From the NCBI GenBank assembly GCA_964631235.1, contig CAZVZX010000009.1:84669-148668 (forward strand): a stretch of 64,000 bases of DNA, read 5' to 3'. The notes beneath the pieces were generated by a model. That model was not told where the DNA came from and searched no databases. It saw nothing but the letters and a program-made list of their open reading frames with translations. The translations under genes were made by a program, and so were the position numbers. This DNA comes from JARKPK01 sp964631235. GTDB lineage: Bacteria; Planctomycetota; Planctomycetia; Pirellulales; Thermoguttaceae. This document shows, in pieces, positions 26,490 through 35,488 of the stretch; the stretch's first letter is position 1; every line of letters starts with the position of its first letter.

Positions 26490-26562
26490 AGCGGGTGATG
26501 GGACTCGAACCCACGACAACCACGTTGGCAACGTGGCGCTCTACCAACTGAGCTACACCCGC
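26490..26562 (-). tRNA. tRNA-Gly(GCC)
   Basis: 73 nt. Acceptor GCGGGTG/CACCCGC, D-arm GTAGCTCAGTTGGTAGAGC, anticodon stem-loop CCACG-TTGCCAA-CGTGG with anticodon GCC, T-arm GTGGGTTCGAGTCCCAT; discriminator T. CCA is not encoded. Confidence 0.95.
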
Positions 26563-26805
26563 GATCGGATTGTTGCGCCGGCCGAACTCGGGCCAAAGGC
26601 CACCGCCGACCGATTGCACACAACTCCTTTGATGAATCTCGAAATTATAGGTCGTGCGATTCGTCTTTCAAGGGGAATCACCGCATCAAAGGGGCTTTCC
26701 GAAGACGACCGTTATTTTATCAGGGCTGCGCAGGCCTCCAATCCCCCCCCATTGGATCACTCTAGTGCCGATCATCGGCAAGCCTCTCACTTCGGTTCGG
26801 CAACG
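26563..26805. other. Intergenic segment, nothing recognised
   Basis: Between tRNA-Gly and repeat C2. Some purine-rich sequence around 26660-26740 but no gene or repeat I can assign. Confidence 0.4.
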
Positions 26806-26962
26806 GGCGGCCCGTTGAAAAACACGATTCTCATCAGTCGTCTGAAGCGATGGAGGGCCACGCTCCGTCGTGGCCGGGAATCGGCGAAACGGTCGCGATG
26901 GAGACCCAGCGGGCGGTCGCGACAGAGCGAGTCCCTCCAACGACGACTTGCCTCCAACGACG
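26806..26962 (+). repeat. Dispersed repeat family C, copy 2, with a family B left end
   Basis: Starts with GCCCGTTGAAAAACACGATT, the left end of family B, then TCGTCTGAAG, GGGCCACGCTCCGTCGTGG, CGGGAATCGGCGAAAC and GTCCCTCCAACGACG. It matches copy 1 (9840-10020) in inverted orientation. Confidence 0.7.
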
Positions 26963-27039
26963 ACTCGACAAGACCAGCGGGCAAAACGACTGGTGCCATC
27001 AAACGAACGTGCGGAACGACTGGCGTCATCAAACCGTTT

Positions 27040-27120
27040 ACATCGCTTGCGTCAATCGTCCCGCTGAACGATTTTCCCTGCTACTCCATTCGGCTGAGAT
27101 ATGAATTGTTTCCTCGCGTC
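27040..27120 (-). repeat. Dispersed repeat family D, copy 1
   Basis: Read on the minus strand: CAATTCATATCTCAGCCGAA then TGGAGTAGCAGGGAAAATCG, TCAGCGGGACGATTGACGCA and AGCGATG. Nearly identical to 46708-46785 on the plus strand. Confidence 0.7.
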
Positions 27121-27517
27121 GATAACGATGGCTTACAGGGAACCAGAGGCTGCCCTGACGGACATCGGGGGCCGAATCGTTCCGCTGTTGCGAAGATAGT
27201 TCTGTCCCGCGAGTAATCCGTGGCTCCCAGGGGTGTAAGCCTGTAAGCTGAAAACGGTTGTTTCTATTGTTTCCGTTGTTTGGCAATGGTATTTTTGATG
27301 TCGTGGTTCGATGGTCGCGCGGCCGATTCGGGCGAACTTTTTGTGGCGGGCTTTTGGCAGCGAGGGGTGGTTGATCGAGCCGAATCAAAATGCCGGCCCC
27401 TAATACGATCGATCGGCCCGGCACGGCGATACTCGGACCGCCCACCAGGCGAAACGATTTGCGGGCGAAAAACGCTCCGGCATCGCTCGATCGCGTGCCC
27501 GGCTCCTGAATGGTTCC
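27121..27517. other. Intergenic segment, no gene recognised
   Basis: Includes GTTGTTTCTATTGTTTCCGT (AT-rich, around 27257) and a mixed GC-rich stretch. No convincing open frame. Confidence 0.4.
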
Positions 27518-27604
27518 TCACAATCGCGGAAGCGGCCGACGATGCGGCGAAGCGGCTTTCGTGCGGGCCGTTACCGTCTGAACCGATTTTCATTTGTCGC
27601 GGCC
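27518..27604 (+). repeat. Dispersed repeat family A, copy 4
   Basis: CACAATCGCGGAAGCGGCCG, GATGCGGCGAAGCGGC, then GTCTGAACCGATTTTCATTT. Directly upstream of the second Gfo/Idh gene, as copy 1 is upstream of the L,D-transpeptidase gene. Confidence 0.65.
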
Positions 27605-27641
27605 TCATTTAAGATCAACCGAGATAGATGGGTTCACAGCG

Positions 27642-29042
27642 ATGCAGCACTCGTTGAAGTTGAAACGCGGTTTCTCGTGCGACGATGTATTGCCGGGGCA
27701 AATGGCGGAGCGTTCCCGAGAAGCGCGTGGCTTGCGTCGGCGAACGTTTCTTGGGGCGGCGGCAGCGGTCGCGGCGCCGTGGTTCATTCCGGGCCGCGCC
27801 TTGGGGGCAGAGGGCACTCCGCCGAGCGAGCGAATTCGCGTTGGACTGATCGGCTACGGCCGGCAGACTCATGTGTACAACTTCAAGCTCTTCGCCCGCG
27901 AGAAAGACGCCGAGGTGGTTGCCGTCTGCGAGGTCGATCGCTGGCGGTTGGAGCAAGGCAAGCAAGCGATCGAGGCGTTTTATGCGGCCCAGTCGGACAA
28001 GGCCGCCTTTCGCGGCTGCTCGATCTACCGCGACTACCGCGATCTGTTGGGCCGCACCGATATCGACGCGGTGATGATCTCGACGCCCGACCATTGGCAT
28101 GTGCCGATGACGCTCGACGCCTTTGCCGCCGGCAAAGACGTGGCCTGCGAGAAGCCGGTCAACCGTTGCATCGCCCAGGGCCGGGCGGTGATGGCGGCCG
28201 CCAAGAAGTTTGGGCGGGTGTACCGCGTCGATAGCGAGTTCCGATCGCTGGAGAACTTTCATCGGGTTGCCGAACTGGTGCGCGGCGGGGCGATCGGCAA
28301 GCTGAAGCGGATTGTTACCGGCGTGCCGGCCTCCGACGACGTCGAATGCCCGCCGACGCCCGAAATGCCCGTGCCTGAAGAACTCGATTACGATCTGTGG
28401 CTCGGCCCGGCCCCGAAGGCGCCGTACACCGAGAACCGCGTCCATACGCCGAAGAAGTTCGATCGGCCCGGCTGGATGCGGATTCTCGATTACACCGACG
28501 GGATCATCACCAACTGGGGCGCGCACCTGAACGACATCGCCCTTTGGGCGGCCGACAAGGAACGGACCGGCCCGGTGGAAATCCGCGGCCGCGGCGTTTG
28601 GCCGACTCCGGGCAAGCTGTGGAACGTGCTGCGGACCTTTGAGGTACACTACCGCTTTGCCGACGGGCTAGAAATGATCTACAAGACCGACCGGCCCTAT
28701 GCCCGCTTCGAGGGCGAAAAGGGCTGGATTCAGGCCGACTTCCCCAAGAAGCTCGAAGCCTCGTCGGCCGACGTGCTGCAAGCGGCGCTGCCCGCCGATG
28801 CACCGCGGTTTCCACTGAAAAGCGAAAAGCGAGATTTTCTCGACGCCGTCCGCTCTCGCGGCAATACGCTGGAAGATGCGGAAGTAGGCCATCGGGTTAC
28901 CAGTTTGTGCCACCTGGGGCACATTTCGATCCACTTGGGCCGCGAGCTGCGGTGGGATCCAACGGCCGAGCGTTTCGTCGATTGTCCCGAGGCCGATCGG
29001 TATATCGATAAGCCGATTTCGGCCTTGCCGCAACACGGCTGA
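27642..29042 (+). CDS. Tat-exported Gfo/Idh/MocA family oxidoreductase (second)
   Basis: 466 aa from ATG 27642; an ATG at 27702 (MAERSREARGLRRRTFLG) would place the twin-arginine signal nearer the N-terminus, and neither has a strong ribosome site, so the start is uncertain. The RRRTFLGAAAAVAAPWFIPG signal is clear. RVGLIGYGRQTHVYNF is the NAD(P) Rossmann motif, DIDAVMISTPDHWHVPMT and DVACEKPVNRCIAQG carry the EKP catalytic motif. DLWLGPAPKAPYTENRVHTP and ITNWGAHLNDIALWAADKE resemble the C-terminal part of planctomycete secreted members. Substrate unknown; exported by Tat with its cofactor. It is only distantly like the paralogue at 23666: order of motifs is shared but not the detail. Confidence 0.9.
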   Translation: MQHSLKLKRGFSCDDVLPGQMAERSREARGLRRRTFLGAAAAVAAPWFIPGRALGAEGTPPSERIRVGLIGYGRQTHVYNFKLFAREKDAEVVAVCEVDRWRLEQGKQAIEAFYAAQSDKAAFRGCSIYRDYRDLLGRTDIDAVMISTPDHWHVPMTLDAFAAGKDVACEKPVNRCIAQGRAVMAAAKKFGRVYRVDSEFRSLENFHRVAELVRGGAIGKLKRIVTGVPASDDVECPPTPEMPVPEELDYDLWLGPAPKAPYTENRVHTPKKFDRPGWMRILDYTDGIITNWGAHLNDIALWAADKERTGPVEIRGRGVWPTPGKLWNVLRTFEVHYRFADGLEMIYKTDRPYARFEGEKGWIQADFPKKLEASSADVLQAALPADAPRFPLKSEKRDFLDAVRSRGNTLEDAEVGHRVTSLCHLGHISIHLGRELRWDPTAERFVDCPEADRYIDKPISALPQHG

Positions 29043-29229
29043 TGCTCGTCGAAACAACCCGACGCGCCCGACCGGACAACAACGGCGAAGACGCAACCGA
29101 AGCGAGCCGAAAAACGACTTCGGCTTGAACCCGGGCAAGACGAGTCTTTTGCTGCGGCCGGCAGACGAACCGACCGCGGATACGGTGCAATAGTTGCTTT
29201 GCGTGCAGGGAAATGGCGGGGAGCAAACC

Positions 29230-30135
29230 ATGAAACGGCAGGGAGCGTTCACACTCGTTGAGTTGTTGGTGGTCATCGCCATCATCGGCATCTTGGTGGC
29301 TTTGTTAATGCCGGCGGTGCAAGGCGCGCGGGAATCCGCCCGTAGGCTTCGGTGCAGCAACAACCTCTACAACTTGGGCCGCGCCTTCCAGGGGCACGCA
29401 CAAACGCACGGGTTCTTTCCCACGGCGGGCGGCCCCACTTGGGAATACCACATGACTTATGAAAACGGCGTGCCGGCCGTGGGCGAACGGCAGCACGGCG
29501 GCTGGGGGTTTCAGATACTCAAGCACATCGAAGCGACGGCGGTTTGGCTCGGCGGCGATAAGAACGCCTCCGACCAAGATCGTTCGATTCTGGCCATCAG
29601 CACGCCCAATCCGACCTTCTTCTGCCCCAGCCGTCGGCGGCCCGAGGTAGTCGTCGCCGCGGACTGGCTGAAGTATCCGTGGAACACCGGAAAAACCTTC
29701 GGCCATGCCAAGAACGACTATGCGGCCGCCACGCTCGACCGCTCGGCCGACTCGGCGGGCGACGGCATGGTGAGGAACATGAGAATCACGCAAGACGCCC
29801 ACGTCCGCGACGGCCTATCAAACACCATTCTGCTGGCCGAGAAACGGCATAATCTGAATTGCCTCGGGCGTCTGGTCGTCAACGATAACGAAGGGTACAC
29901 CTGCGGCTGGAACCACGACACGCTCCGCTACACAAGTCGCCAACCGATGCCCGACTTCTACAGCGACGACTGCGGCGACGCAGGCAACGATCTGTTTGGT
30001 TCGTCGCATCCGAGCGGCTTCAACGTGGTGATGGGCGACGGGGCGGTCAAGTTCTTCCCCTTCGACATCGACCTGACGACCTTCAAAAACTTGGGCAACA
30101 AGGCCGACGGTAAGGTCGTCGTCTTGCCCGACTGA
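29230..30135 (+). CDS. DUF1559 prepilin-like protein
   Basis: 301 aa from ATG 29230 with GGGGAG upstream. Type IV prepilin-like N-terminus: a short basic leader, GAFTLVELLVVIAIIGILVA (cleavage expected between Gly and Ala/Phe), then a DUF1559 body with VQGARESARRLRCSNNLYNLGRAFQGHA, a distal FFCPSRRRPE, and the terminal HPSGFNVVMGDGAVKFFPF that marks the family. DUF1559 proteins occur in large numbers in planctomycetes, are processed by prepilin peptidase and are predicted to form pseudopili or surface structures; none is well characterised. The gene is isolated from the PilMNOP-like pair at 40.6-43.2 kb and the Flp pilin at 43.8 kb. Confidence 0.9.
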   Translation: MKRQGAFTLVELLVVIAIIGILVALLMPAVQGARESARRLRCSNNLYNLGRAFQGHAQTHGFFPTAGGPTWEYHMTYENGVPAVGERQHGGWGFQILKHIEATAVWLGGDKNASDQDRSILAISTPNPTFFCPSRRRPEVVVAADWLKYPWNTGKTFGHAKNDYAAATLDRSADSAGDGMVRNMRITQDAHVRDGLSNTILLAEKRHNLNCLGRLVVNDNEGYTCGWNHDTLRYTSRQPMPDFYSDDCGDAGNDLFGSSHPSGFNVVMGDGAVKFFPFDIDLTTFKNLGNKADGKVVVLPD

Positions 30136-30405
30136 TCGTTGGGCACAATGATCTTGTCGAACAAATCGAGTTGTTGGCCCGGAAGCTGCGCCGGCAACCG
30201 ATGTGCTATCGCAATGTCCGGCGGGAGAACATGATTGTTCAAAGGCCGGGCAGAATCGAGAACCAATAGCGACGCGCTCGGCGCGACGAGATGGAAAACA
30301 ACGGTGCCTTGCCCGCATTGCCCCGTCACCGCATGGTTGAGCTATGCGGGAGTCGTTTTTCTGCGGGCTGCGATAGCCCGGGACAGGCTTGTCTGAATGC
30401 CTCAG
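30136..30405. other. Intergenic segment before the tRNA
   Basis: About 270 nt with no clear gene. A short inverted GGGCTGCGATAGCCC hairpin-like sequence lies near 30365-30380. Confidence 0.4.
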
Positions 30406-30478
30406 TAGGCCCGGCAGGATTCGAACCTGCGACCAAGGGATTATGAGTCCCCTGCTCTGACCGCTGAGCTACGGGCCC
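30406..30478 (-). tRNA. tRNA with CAT anticodon, probably tRNA-Ile2
   Basis: 73 nt. Acceptor GGGCCCG pairs with CGGGCCT (G1-T72 wobble), D-arm GTAGCTCAGCGGTCAGAGC, anticodon loop CTCATAA between GGGGA and TCCCT, variable loop TGGTC, T-arm GCAGGTTCGAATCCTGC, discriminator A. GACTCATAATC followed by CTTGGTCG matches tRNA-Ile2(k2CAU) better than elongator tRNA-Met, so lysidine modification at C34 is expected, but the two cannot be told apart with certainty here. Confidence 0.85.
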
Positions 30479-31099
30479 GTGCGACGGCCTAACAGCCGTT
30501 CAAAAAAGTCGGCTTTGCTCGAACTGCTCGATGTGTTTTTCCCGAGTATTTCGATCCGGTATCCACCGCCTTTGGGGATTTTTCGGGCTGCTAATTCTAC
30601 AGCGAGAAGAAAACTCGGAAAGACGAACAAAGCGGCAGTTTTCGCTGCATGTCGTCATGCAACGCGCCCTTCCGATTCGCCAGTTCTTTGGTGGCTTCGC
30701 ACTGTAGTACTAAAAGGTTCCAACAAATCGTACTTCCATTGCTCCGCGCGGGGGAGCGGCATCACGCGGAACCAGATGAGTAAACGGGTTTTGTTCGAGC
30801 TTCTCGGTGCGACGGCTTTTTCTTTTCCGGTCGGGGATGGCCAACGGACCAGCCAATCGGATGCTGCGGCTCGACGTTCTATTGCTCGCGAAACCTTCGC
30901 GTGCGCGACGGCCGGCATCGCGGGTCTGGCTGAGCGGGCACCCGGACCCCAATAGCGTAGTCCGATAGCGGCGATTTGCCCAGCGGGTGGGCCGTTGCGA
31001 CAAACACGTCGAAGCAATGGGGGCGAGGTTCTCTCGGCCTATGGAACGCCCCGGTTCTGGTGGTTGCGGCGAGCGAGTTTCTCGGGAAACCGCAGAGCC

Positions 31100-31563
31100 G
31101 CGCGCGTTGAAACGACTGTTTCGATGGGCCGTCAACGACAGGCGGACTTGTCGGGGCGATCGTGCCGTCGGCGTCGGCCGACCGCAAGTCCGGCAGCTCC
31201 GACGGGCCTTGAGACTTCGCGTATTGGCGGCGGATCCCGAAAGGGAAAAAGCGTATTTAGGCCCGGGAATCGCTGGTCGATCTGATCCGTGCGATTCTCG
31301 CGTCGAAACAGGGACCGTCCGATGACGCAGAAGCGGGACCGGCGTCGGTCGTTGACGGTGGGCGCGAAGCGGAATGGGATGAGAAGCTGGGCGAGATAGG
31401 GCGATCAAGCGGTCTTGTCGGCGCGGGCGCCAAACGGTATCTTGCCGCAGTCTTCGTCGCGGCCGGTGGAAAACGCGGGAAATGGGGAATGCCGTATGCG
31501 GGCAACGATGCAAGCAGTCGCCCCGCTGCACAGGCGGCCGCCGGTTGTTTCGACCGATTCTGA
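31100..31563 (+). pseudogene. Coding-like frame, frameshifted or start-less
   Basis: In one frame the segment to about 31257 reads RALRLRVLAADPEREKAYLG; in the next frame, after a TAG (31257-31259), it continues as RESLVDLIRAILASKQGPSDD to TGA at 31561-31563. The second part has a strong bias to G in codon position 1, a mark of coding DNA, but no ATG, GTG or TTG before its middle. I infer a decayed or frameshifted gene whose two pieces could join by a single frameshift; no family is recognised. The rest of the 1.1-kb gap (30479-31100) shows nothing I can assign. Confidence 0.35.
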
Positions 31564-31590
31564 CGACGTGATGGGCAACAGGTGATGCGC

Positions 31591-33534
31591 ATGGAGCAAC
31601 GGATCGAGCGTGCCGAAAAGGAGCAGGACCGTGTTTCGATTCAGTCTCGGCATGATGCCGGCGGCAATGCCTCGGCCGACTGCCGCGGACGCGAGGGGTT
31701 GTTCTCGCGCAGTTTCATCGGGCTGTTGATTACGCAATTCCTCGGCGCGATGAACGACAACATGTTTCGTTGGCTCATCGTTCCGATCGGCAAAGAGCGG
31801 TGGGGAAGCGAGTCGGCCGCGCTGGTGCTTTCGCTCGGCGCGGTGATGCTGGTGTTGCCTTTTCTGCTGTGGGCCGCACCGGCCGGCTGGTTGGCCGATC
31901 GGTTTGCGAAGCACCGCGTGATTTTCGGCTGCAAGGTGCTCGAGATCATCTGCATGATCGCGGGCGTGGCAGCGATTCTTTCCGGCAATGTGCATGTGAT
32001 GCTGGCCGTGCTGTTTCTCATGGGGTCGCAAAGCGCGCTGTTCGGGCCGTCGAAGTACGGCTCGATTCCCGAGATTGTGCGCGCCGATCGAATTGCGGCC
32101 GCCAACGGTTTGGTGGGCATGACCACGATTGCCGCCATTGTGGCCGGCACGGTGCTGGGCGGGCTGCTCTACGATTGGACGAAGCCGCTGGGGCAATCGC
32201 ATTGGTGGCTTTCGGCAGTGGCGTTGGTGGGCACCGCAACGGCAGGCACCGCCACCGCTCTTTTGATTCGCCCTCTTCGCGCGGCCAATGAGCATCGCGC
32301 GTTCGTGTGGAACTTCGCCCGCGAAACGTGGCGCGATCTGAGCAGCCTCTTCCGGCTGCGCCCGCTGTTCTGGGCGGCCGTGGGCAGCGCAATGTTTTGG
32401 TCGGTGGCCGGGCTGTTTCAATTGAACGCCGATCGGTTTGCCGCCGATCCGCTCAAGTTGCAAGAACGCGCCGACGTGGGTTGGGTGTTGGCCGCGCCGG
32501 TCGTCGGTGTGGGATTGGGCAATTTGCTGGCCGGGCTGGTATCGCGGCGTCGCATCGAAATGGGCATCGTGCCGTTGGCGGCGTTGGGGATGGCCTTCAA
32601 TTGCGCTGCATTGTACTTTGTTCCGGCCGGCGATGGCACGCTTTCGAGCACGGCGTTCCAACTGAGTGCCGCTTGGTTGTTCTTACTCGGGGTGAGTGCA
32701 GGGGCTTACGATGTACCCCTTCTGGCCTTCTTGCAATACCGCAGTCCGCTGCGATTGCGCGGCGGCATTTTGGCCGTCACTTCGATGCTGGCGTTTACAG
32801 GCACCATTCTCGCTTCCGGTGTGTTTTGGCTGCTCAACGGGGTGCTGAACCTTTCGGCGGCAACGATCTTTCTTCTGTGCGCCCTCGGCACGGCAACGGT
32901 GGCTGTTGTGTCGTGCCGATGGTTGTTGCGCGAAATGGTGCGGTTTCTTTTTCAGTGCTTGTGCGTGTTGATCTATCGCGTGCGGGTGGAGGGAGTCGAG
33001 CATGTGCCTGCCCGCGGCGGCGTATTGCTGGTGGCGAATCACGTTACCTGGATCGACGGACCGTTGTTGGTGCTGCACATCCCGCGGCGGATTCGAATGG
33101 TGGCCTATGCCGATTATTTCGATCGCTGGTGGCTGCGTTGGCTGGGCTACTTGGCCGAGATCATTCCCATTCGTCCGGGCCGGCGGCAGGTGGTTGAGGC
33201 GATTCGCTTGGCCCGCGATACCCTGCGGCACGGATGCGCGGTGGGGGTGTTTCCCGAGGGCGGCATTACGCGCGACGGGAAGTTGCAGCCGTTCCAGCCC
33301 GGCTTTCTGGCGATGATCGGCGACAGCGGCGCCCCGGTTGTTCCCGTGTATCTCGAAGGTCTTTGGGGCAGCGTGTTCAGCTTCGAAGGCGGCCGCTTCT
33401 TCTGGAAGTTGCCGCGACGTTGGCGCTATCCGGTGACGGTGCGGTTCGGGCCGCCGATTGTCGGGCCGACCGATCCGGAGCAGGTTCGCGCGGCCGTGCT
33501 GGCATTGGCCGGCGAGCCGGCGCGCGTAGAATGA
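31591..33534 (+). CDS. MFS transporter fused to PlsC acyltransferase (LplT-PlsC)
   Basis: 647 aa from ATG 31591, chosen because AGGTGA ends 5 nt upstream; an ATG two codons earlier is possible. Residues about 30-425 are a twelve-helix major facilitator (LFSRSFIGLLITQFLGAMND, WLADRFAKHRVIFGCKVLE, then two six-helix halves). Residues about 440-647 are PlsC: NHVTWIDGPLL has the H(X4)D catalytic motif (His484, Asp489), followed by IPIRPGRRQVVEAIRLA and GVFPEGGITRDGKL. In Escherichia coli LplT imports lysophospholipid and Aas re-acylates it; here transporter and acyltransferase are fused, and the missing acyl-ACP synthetase is the next gene. The two are 189 nt apart on the same strand. Role: uptake and repair of lysophospholipids at the inner membrane. 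Confidence 0.88.
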   Translation: MEQRIERAEKEQDRVSIQSRHDAGGNASADCRGREGLFSRSFIGLLITQFLGAMNDNMFRWLIVPIGKERWGSESAALVLSLGAVMLVLPFLLWAAPAGWLADRFAKHRVIFGCKVLEIICMIAGVAAILSGNVHVMLAVLFLMGSQSALFGPSKYGSIPEIVRADRIAAANGLVGMTTIAAIVAGTVLGGLLYDWTKPLGQSHWWLSAVALVGTATAGTATALLIRPLRAANEHRAFVWNFARETWRDLSSLFRLRPLFWAAVGSAMFWSVAGLFQLNADRFAADPLKLQERADVGWVLAAPVVGVGLGNLLAGLVSRRRIEMGIVPLAALGMAFNCAALYFVPAGDGTLSSTAFQLSAAWLFLLGVSAGAYDVPLLAFLQYRSPLRLRGGILAVTSMLAFTGTILASGVFWLLNGVLNLSAATIFLLCALGTATVAVVSCRWLLREMVRFLFQCLCVLIYRVRVEGVEHVPARGGVLLVANHVTWIDGPLLVLHIPRRIRMVAYADYFDRWWLRWLGYLAEIIPIRPGRRQVVEAIRLARDTLRHGCAVGVFPEGGITRDGKLQPFQPGFLAMIGDSGAPVVPVYLEGLWGSVFSFEGGRFFWKLPRRWRYPVTVRFGPPIVGPTDPEQVRAAVLALAGEPARVE

Positions 33535-33723
33535 ACCGCGGGCAGTGACGAAAACGACGGGCCGCCGGTTCCGATCTCGGAGCTAACTGGGCTGCGCCGC
33601 TCGTTTCGTAATTGCGTCGAACGAGCAACGATTCGGCCGGACGATGCGGTGTCGGCCCCGGCGGGCCGAACGGCCGCAGCGTCAGAAGCATCGCGAGCGT
33701 CTCGTTTAAGAGGAGCCCGGCGA

Positions 33724-35349
33724 ATGAGTGCGGCGGAAACAGGTGTGAACTTGCCGCGGCAGTTCATTGCCGCATGTCGAGCGGCTGGAAGCAGAAAAAA
33801 ACTGGCCGACAGCACGGGCATGGAGATGACCGGCAGCCAGTTGTTGCTGCGCACCTTGGTGCTGCGTCGCCTGCTGCGGCGTGAGCTGGCGGCCGACGAG
33901 CGAATGGTCGGATTGCTGCTGCCGCCTTCCGCGGCGGGCGTGTTGGCTAATGCGGCGGTAACGCTGGATCGCCGCGTGGCCGTCAATCTCAACTACACGC
34001 TCAGCTCGGAGGTACTCAACGACTGCGTTGCTCAGGCGGGCCTGAAGCACGTGATCACCAGCCGCCGCGTGATCGAGAAGCTGCGCGAGCGGTTTCCGAT
34101 CGAGCTTTCGGTCGATGCGATTTATCTGGAAGACCTGAAGGACCGCGTTCGCCTGACTGACAAATTGCTCAGTGCGTTCGAGGCGTACTTATTGCCGCAA
34201 TCGCTTTTGGCTGCCCGATTGAAGCTGCACGAGATTCGGCCGGACGACCTGCTGACGGTGATTTTCACCTCGGGAGCGACGGGACGGCCAAAGGGCGTGA
34301 TGCTCAGCCATCGAAATGTCGGCTCGAACATCGCCGCCATCGATGCCATCATCCACTTGCGCGACGAAGACGTGCTCGTCGGCGTGTTGCCGCTCTTTCA
34401 TTCGTTCGGTTATACGGTAACGCTTTGGACGGTGCTCACCTTGGGCCCGATGGGCGTCTATCACTACTCGCCGCTCGAAGCGCGCGAGGTGGGCAAGCTG
34501 GCCAAGCGACACGGAGCGACGATTCTGATCGCTACGCCGACGTTCCTTCGTTCGTACCTGAGGCGATGCGAGCCGGACGAGTTCGCCAAGCTGGAAGTGG
34601 TGGTCGTCGGGGCCGAAAAGATGCCGATCGAGCTGGCCGCGGCCTTCGAGCAGCGGTTCGGCGTCCGGCCGGTCGAAGGCTATGGAGCGACGGAGCTTTC
34701 GCCGGTGGTATCGGCCAACATTCCGCCGAAACGGGCGCGGCCCGATCAGCCGCAAGGCTTGCGGGAAGGTACGGTGGGCCGCCCCTTGCCGGGGGTGAAG
34801 GCAAAGGTCGTTGATCTCGATACGAACAAGGAACTCGAACCGGGCCGTTCGGGCATGCTGCTGGTGGGCGGCTCGGGGGTAATGCAAGGATACCTGGGAC
34901 GCCCCGACCTGACTGCCGAGGCTCTCCGCGACGGCTGGTATGTGACCGGCGATGTGGCGACGATCGACGCCGATGGGTTCATTAGCATCACGGGCCGCTT
35001 GGCCCGATTCTCGAAGCTCGGCGGCGAGATGGTGCCGCACCTGCGGATCGAAGAGGCGATCAACTCCGTGCTTCGCGTACCGGAAGACGACATTCGCGCT
35101 GTTGTTACCGCCGTACCCGATCCGCGCAAGGGCGAACGGTTGGTGGTGTTGCACACCGGAATCGATCAGTCACCCGAGGAGATCCGCCGCGCGTTGGCCA
35201 ACCTTGGGTTGCCGCCGCTGTGGATTCCCGCCGCCGATAGCTTCATTCAAGTCGAATCGATTCCCGTGCTCGGCACGGGCAAACTCGATTTGAAACGAGT
35301 GCGCGACTTGGCCGCCGAGCGCGCAAGCGTTGGTGCCGACAGCCCGTGA
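33724..35349 (+). CDS. Acyl-ACP synthetase, AMP-binding enzyme (Aas-like)
   Basis: 541 aa from ATG 33724, with AGGAG at 33711-33715. Adenylate-forming enzyme: TVIFTSGATGRPKGVMLSHRN is the P-loop-like motif, VLPLFHSFGYTVTLW (A4), VEGYGATELSPV (A5), DGWYVTGDVATIDADGF (A7), and GTGKLDLK (A10) with its C-terminal Lys. The N-terminal portion is short: it opens directly at TGVNLPRQFIAACRAAGSRK, where Aas would carry the PlsC domain. Combined with the upstream MFS-PlsC fusion, the pair equals a split LplT-Aas. It would activate fatty acids as acyl-ACP for PlsC, giving 1-acyl re-acylation of lysophospholipids. Peripheral membrane protein. Alternatively a general acyl-CoA ligase, less likely given context. 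Confidence 0.85.
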   Translation: MSAAETGVNLPRQFIAACRAAGSRKKLADSTGMEMTGSQLLLRTLVLRRLLRRELAADERMVGLLLPPSAAGVLANAAVTLDRRVAVNLNYTLSSEVLNDCVAQAGLKHVITSRRVIEKLRERFPIELSVDAIYLEDLKDRVRLTDKLLSAFEAYLLPQSLLAARLKLHEIRPDDLLTVIFTSGATGRPKGVMLSHRNVGSNIAAIDAIIHLRDEDVLVGVLPLFHSFGYTVTLWTVLTLGPMGVYHYSPLEAREVGKLAKRHGATILIATPTFLRSYLRRCEPDEFAKLEVVVVGAEKMPIELAAAFEQRFGVRPVEGYGATELSPVVSANIPPKRARPDQPQGLREGTVGRPLPGVKAKVVDLDTNKELEPGRSGMLLVGGSGVMQGYLGRPDLTAEALRDGWYVTGDVATIDADGFISITGRLARFSKLGGEMVPHLRIEEAINSVLRVPEDDIRAVVTAVPDPRKGERLVVLHTGIDQSPEEIRRALANLGLPPLWIPAADSFIQVESIPVLGTGKLDLKRVRDLAAERASVGADSP

Positions 35350-35488
35350 CCGCTGAACGGCAATACGCACCAACCGCTTGTTGCCATCGTGAACCGAAAC
35401 CGGATCGCTTCGGCCGGCGCGGTCGCGTGGCCGCGCCGAAAGACCATTGACCGATGGGAATGTGCCCGACCGACGGCCGCAGGGGCGA

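Noticed and set aside
26806..26962. Small gene encoding an EGHAPSWP-type protein
   Set aside because: The sequence is a dispersed repeat; conservation covers all frames and no good start exists.
30710..31531. 273-codon minus-strand frame
   Set aside because: Arg/Pro/Ser-rich, no recognisable motif, no start signal; the plus-strand coding bias in part of the same region is better.
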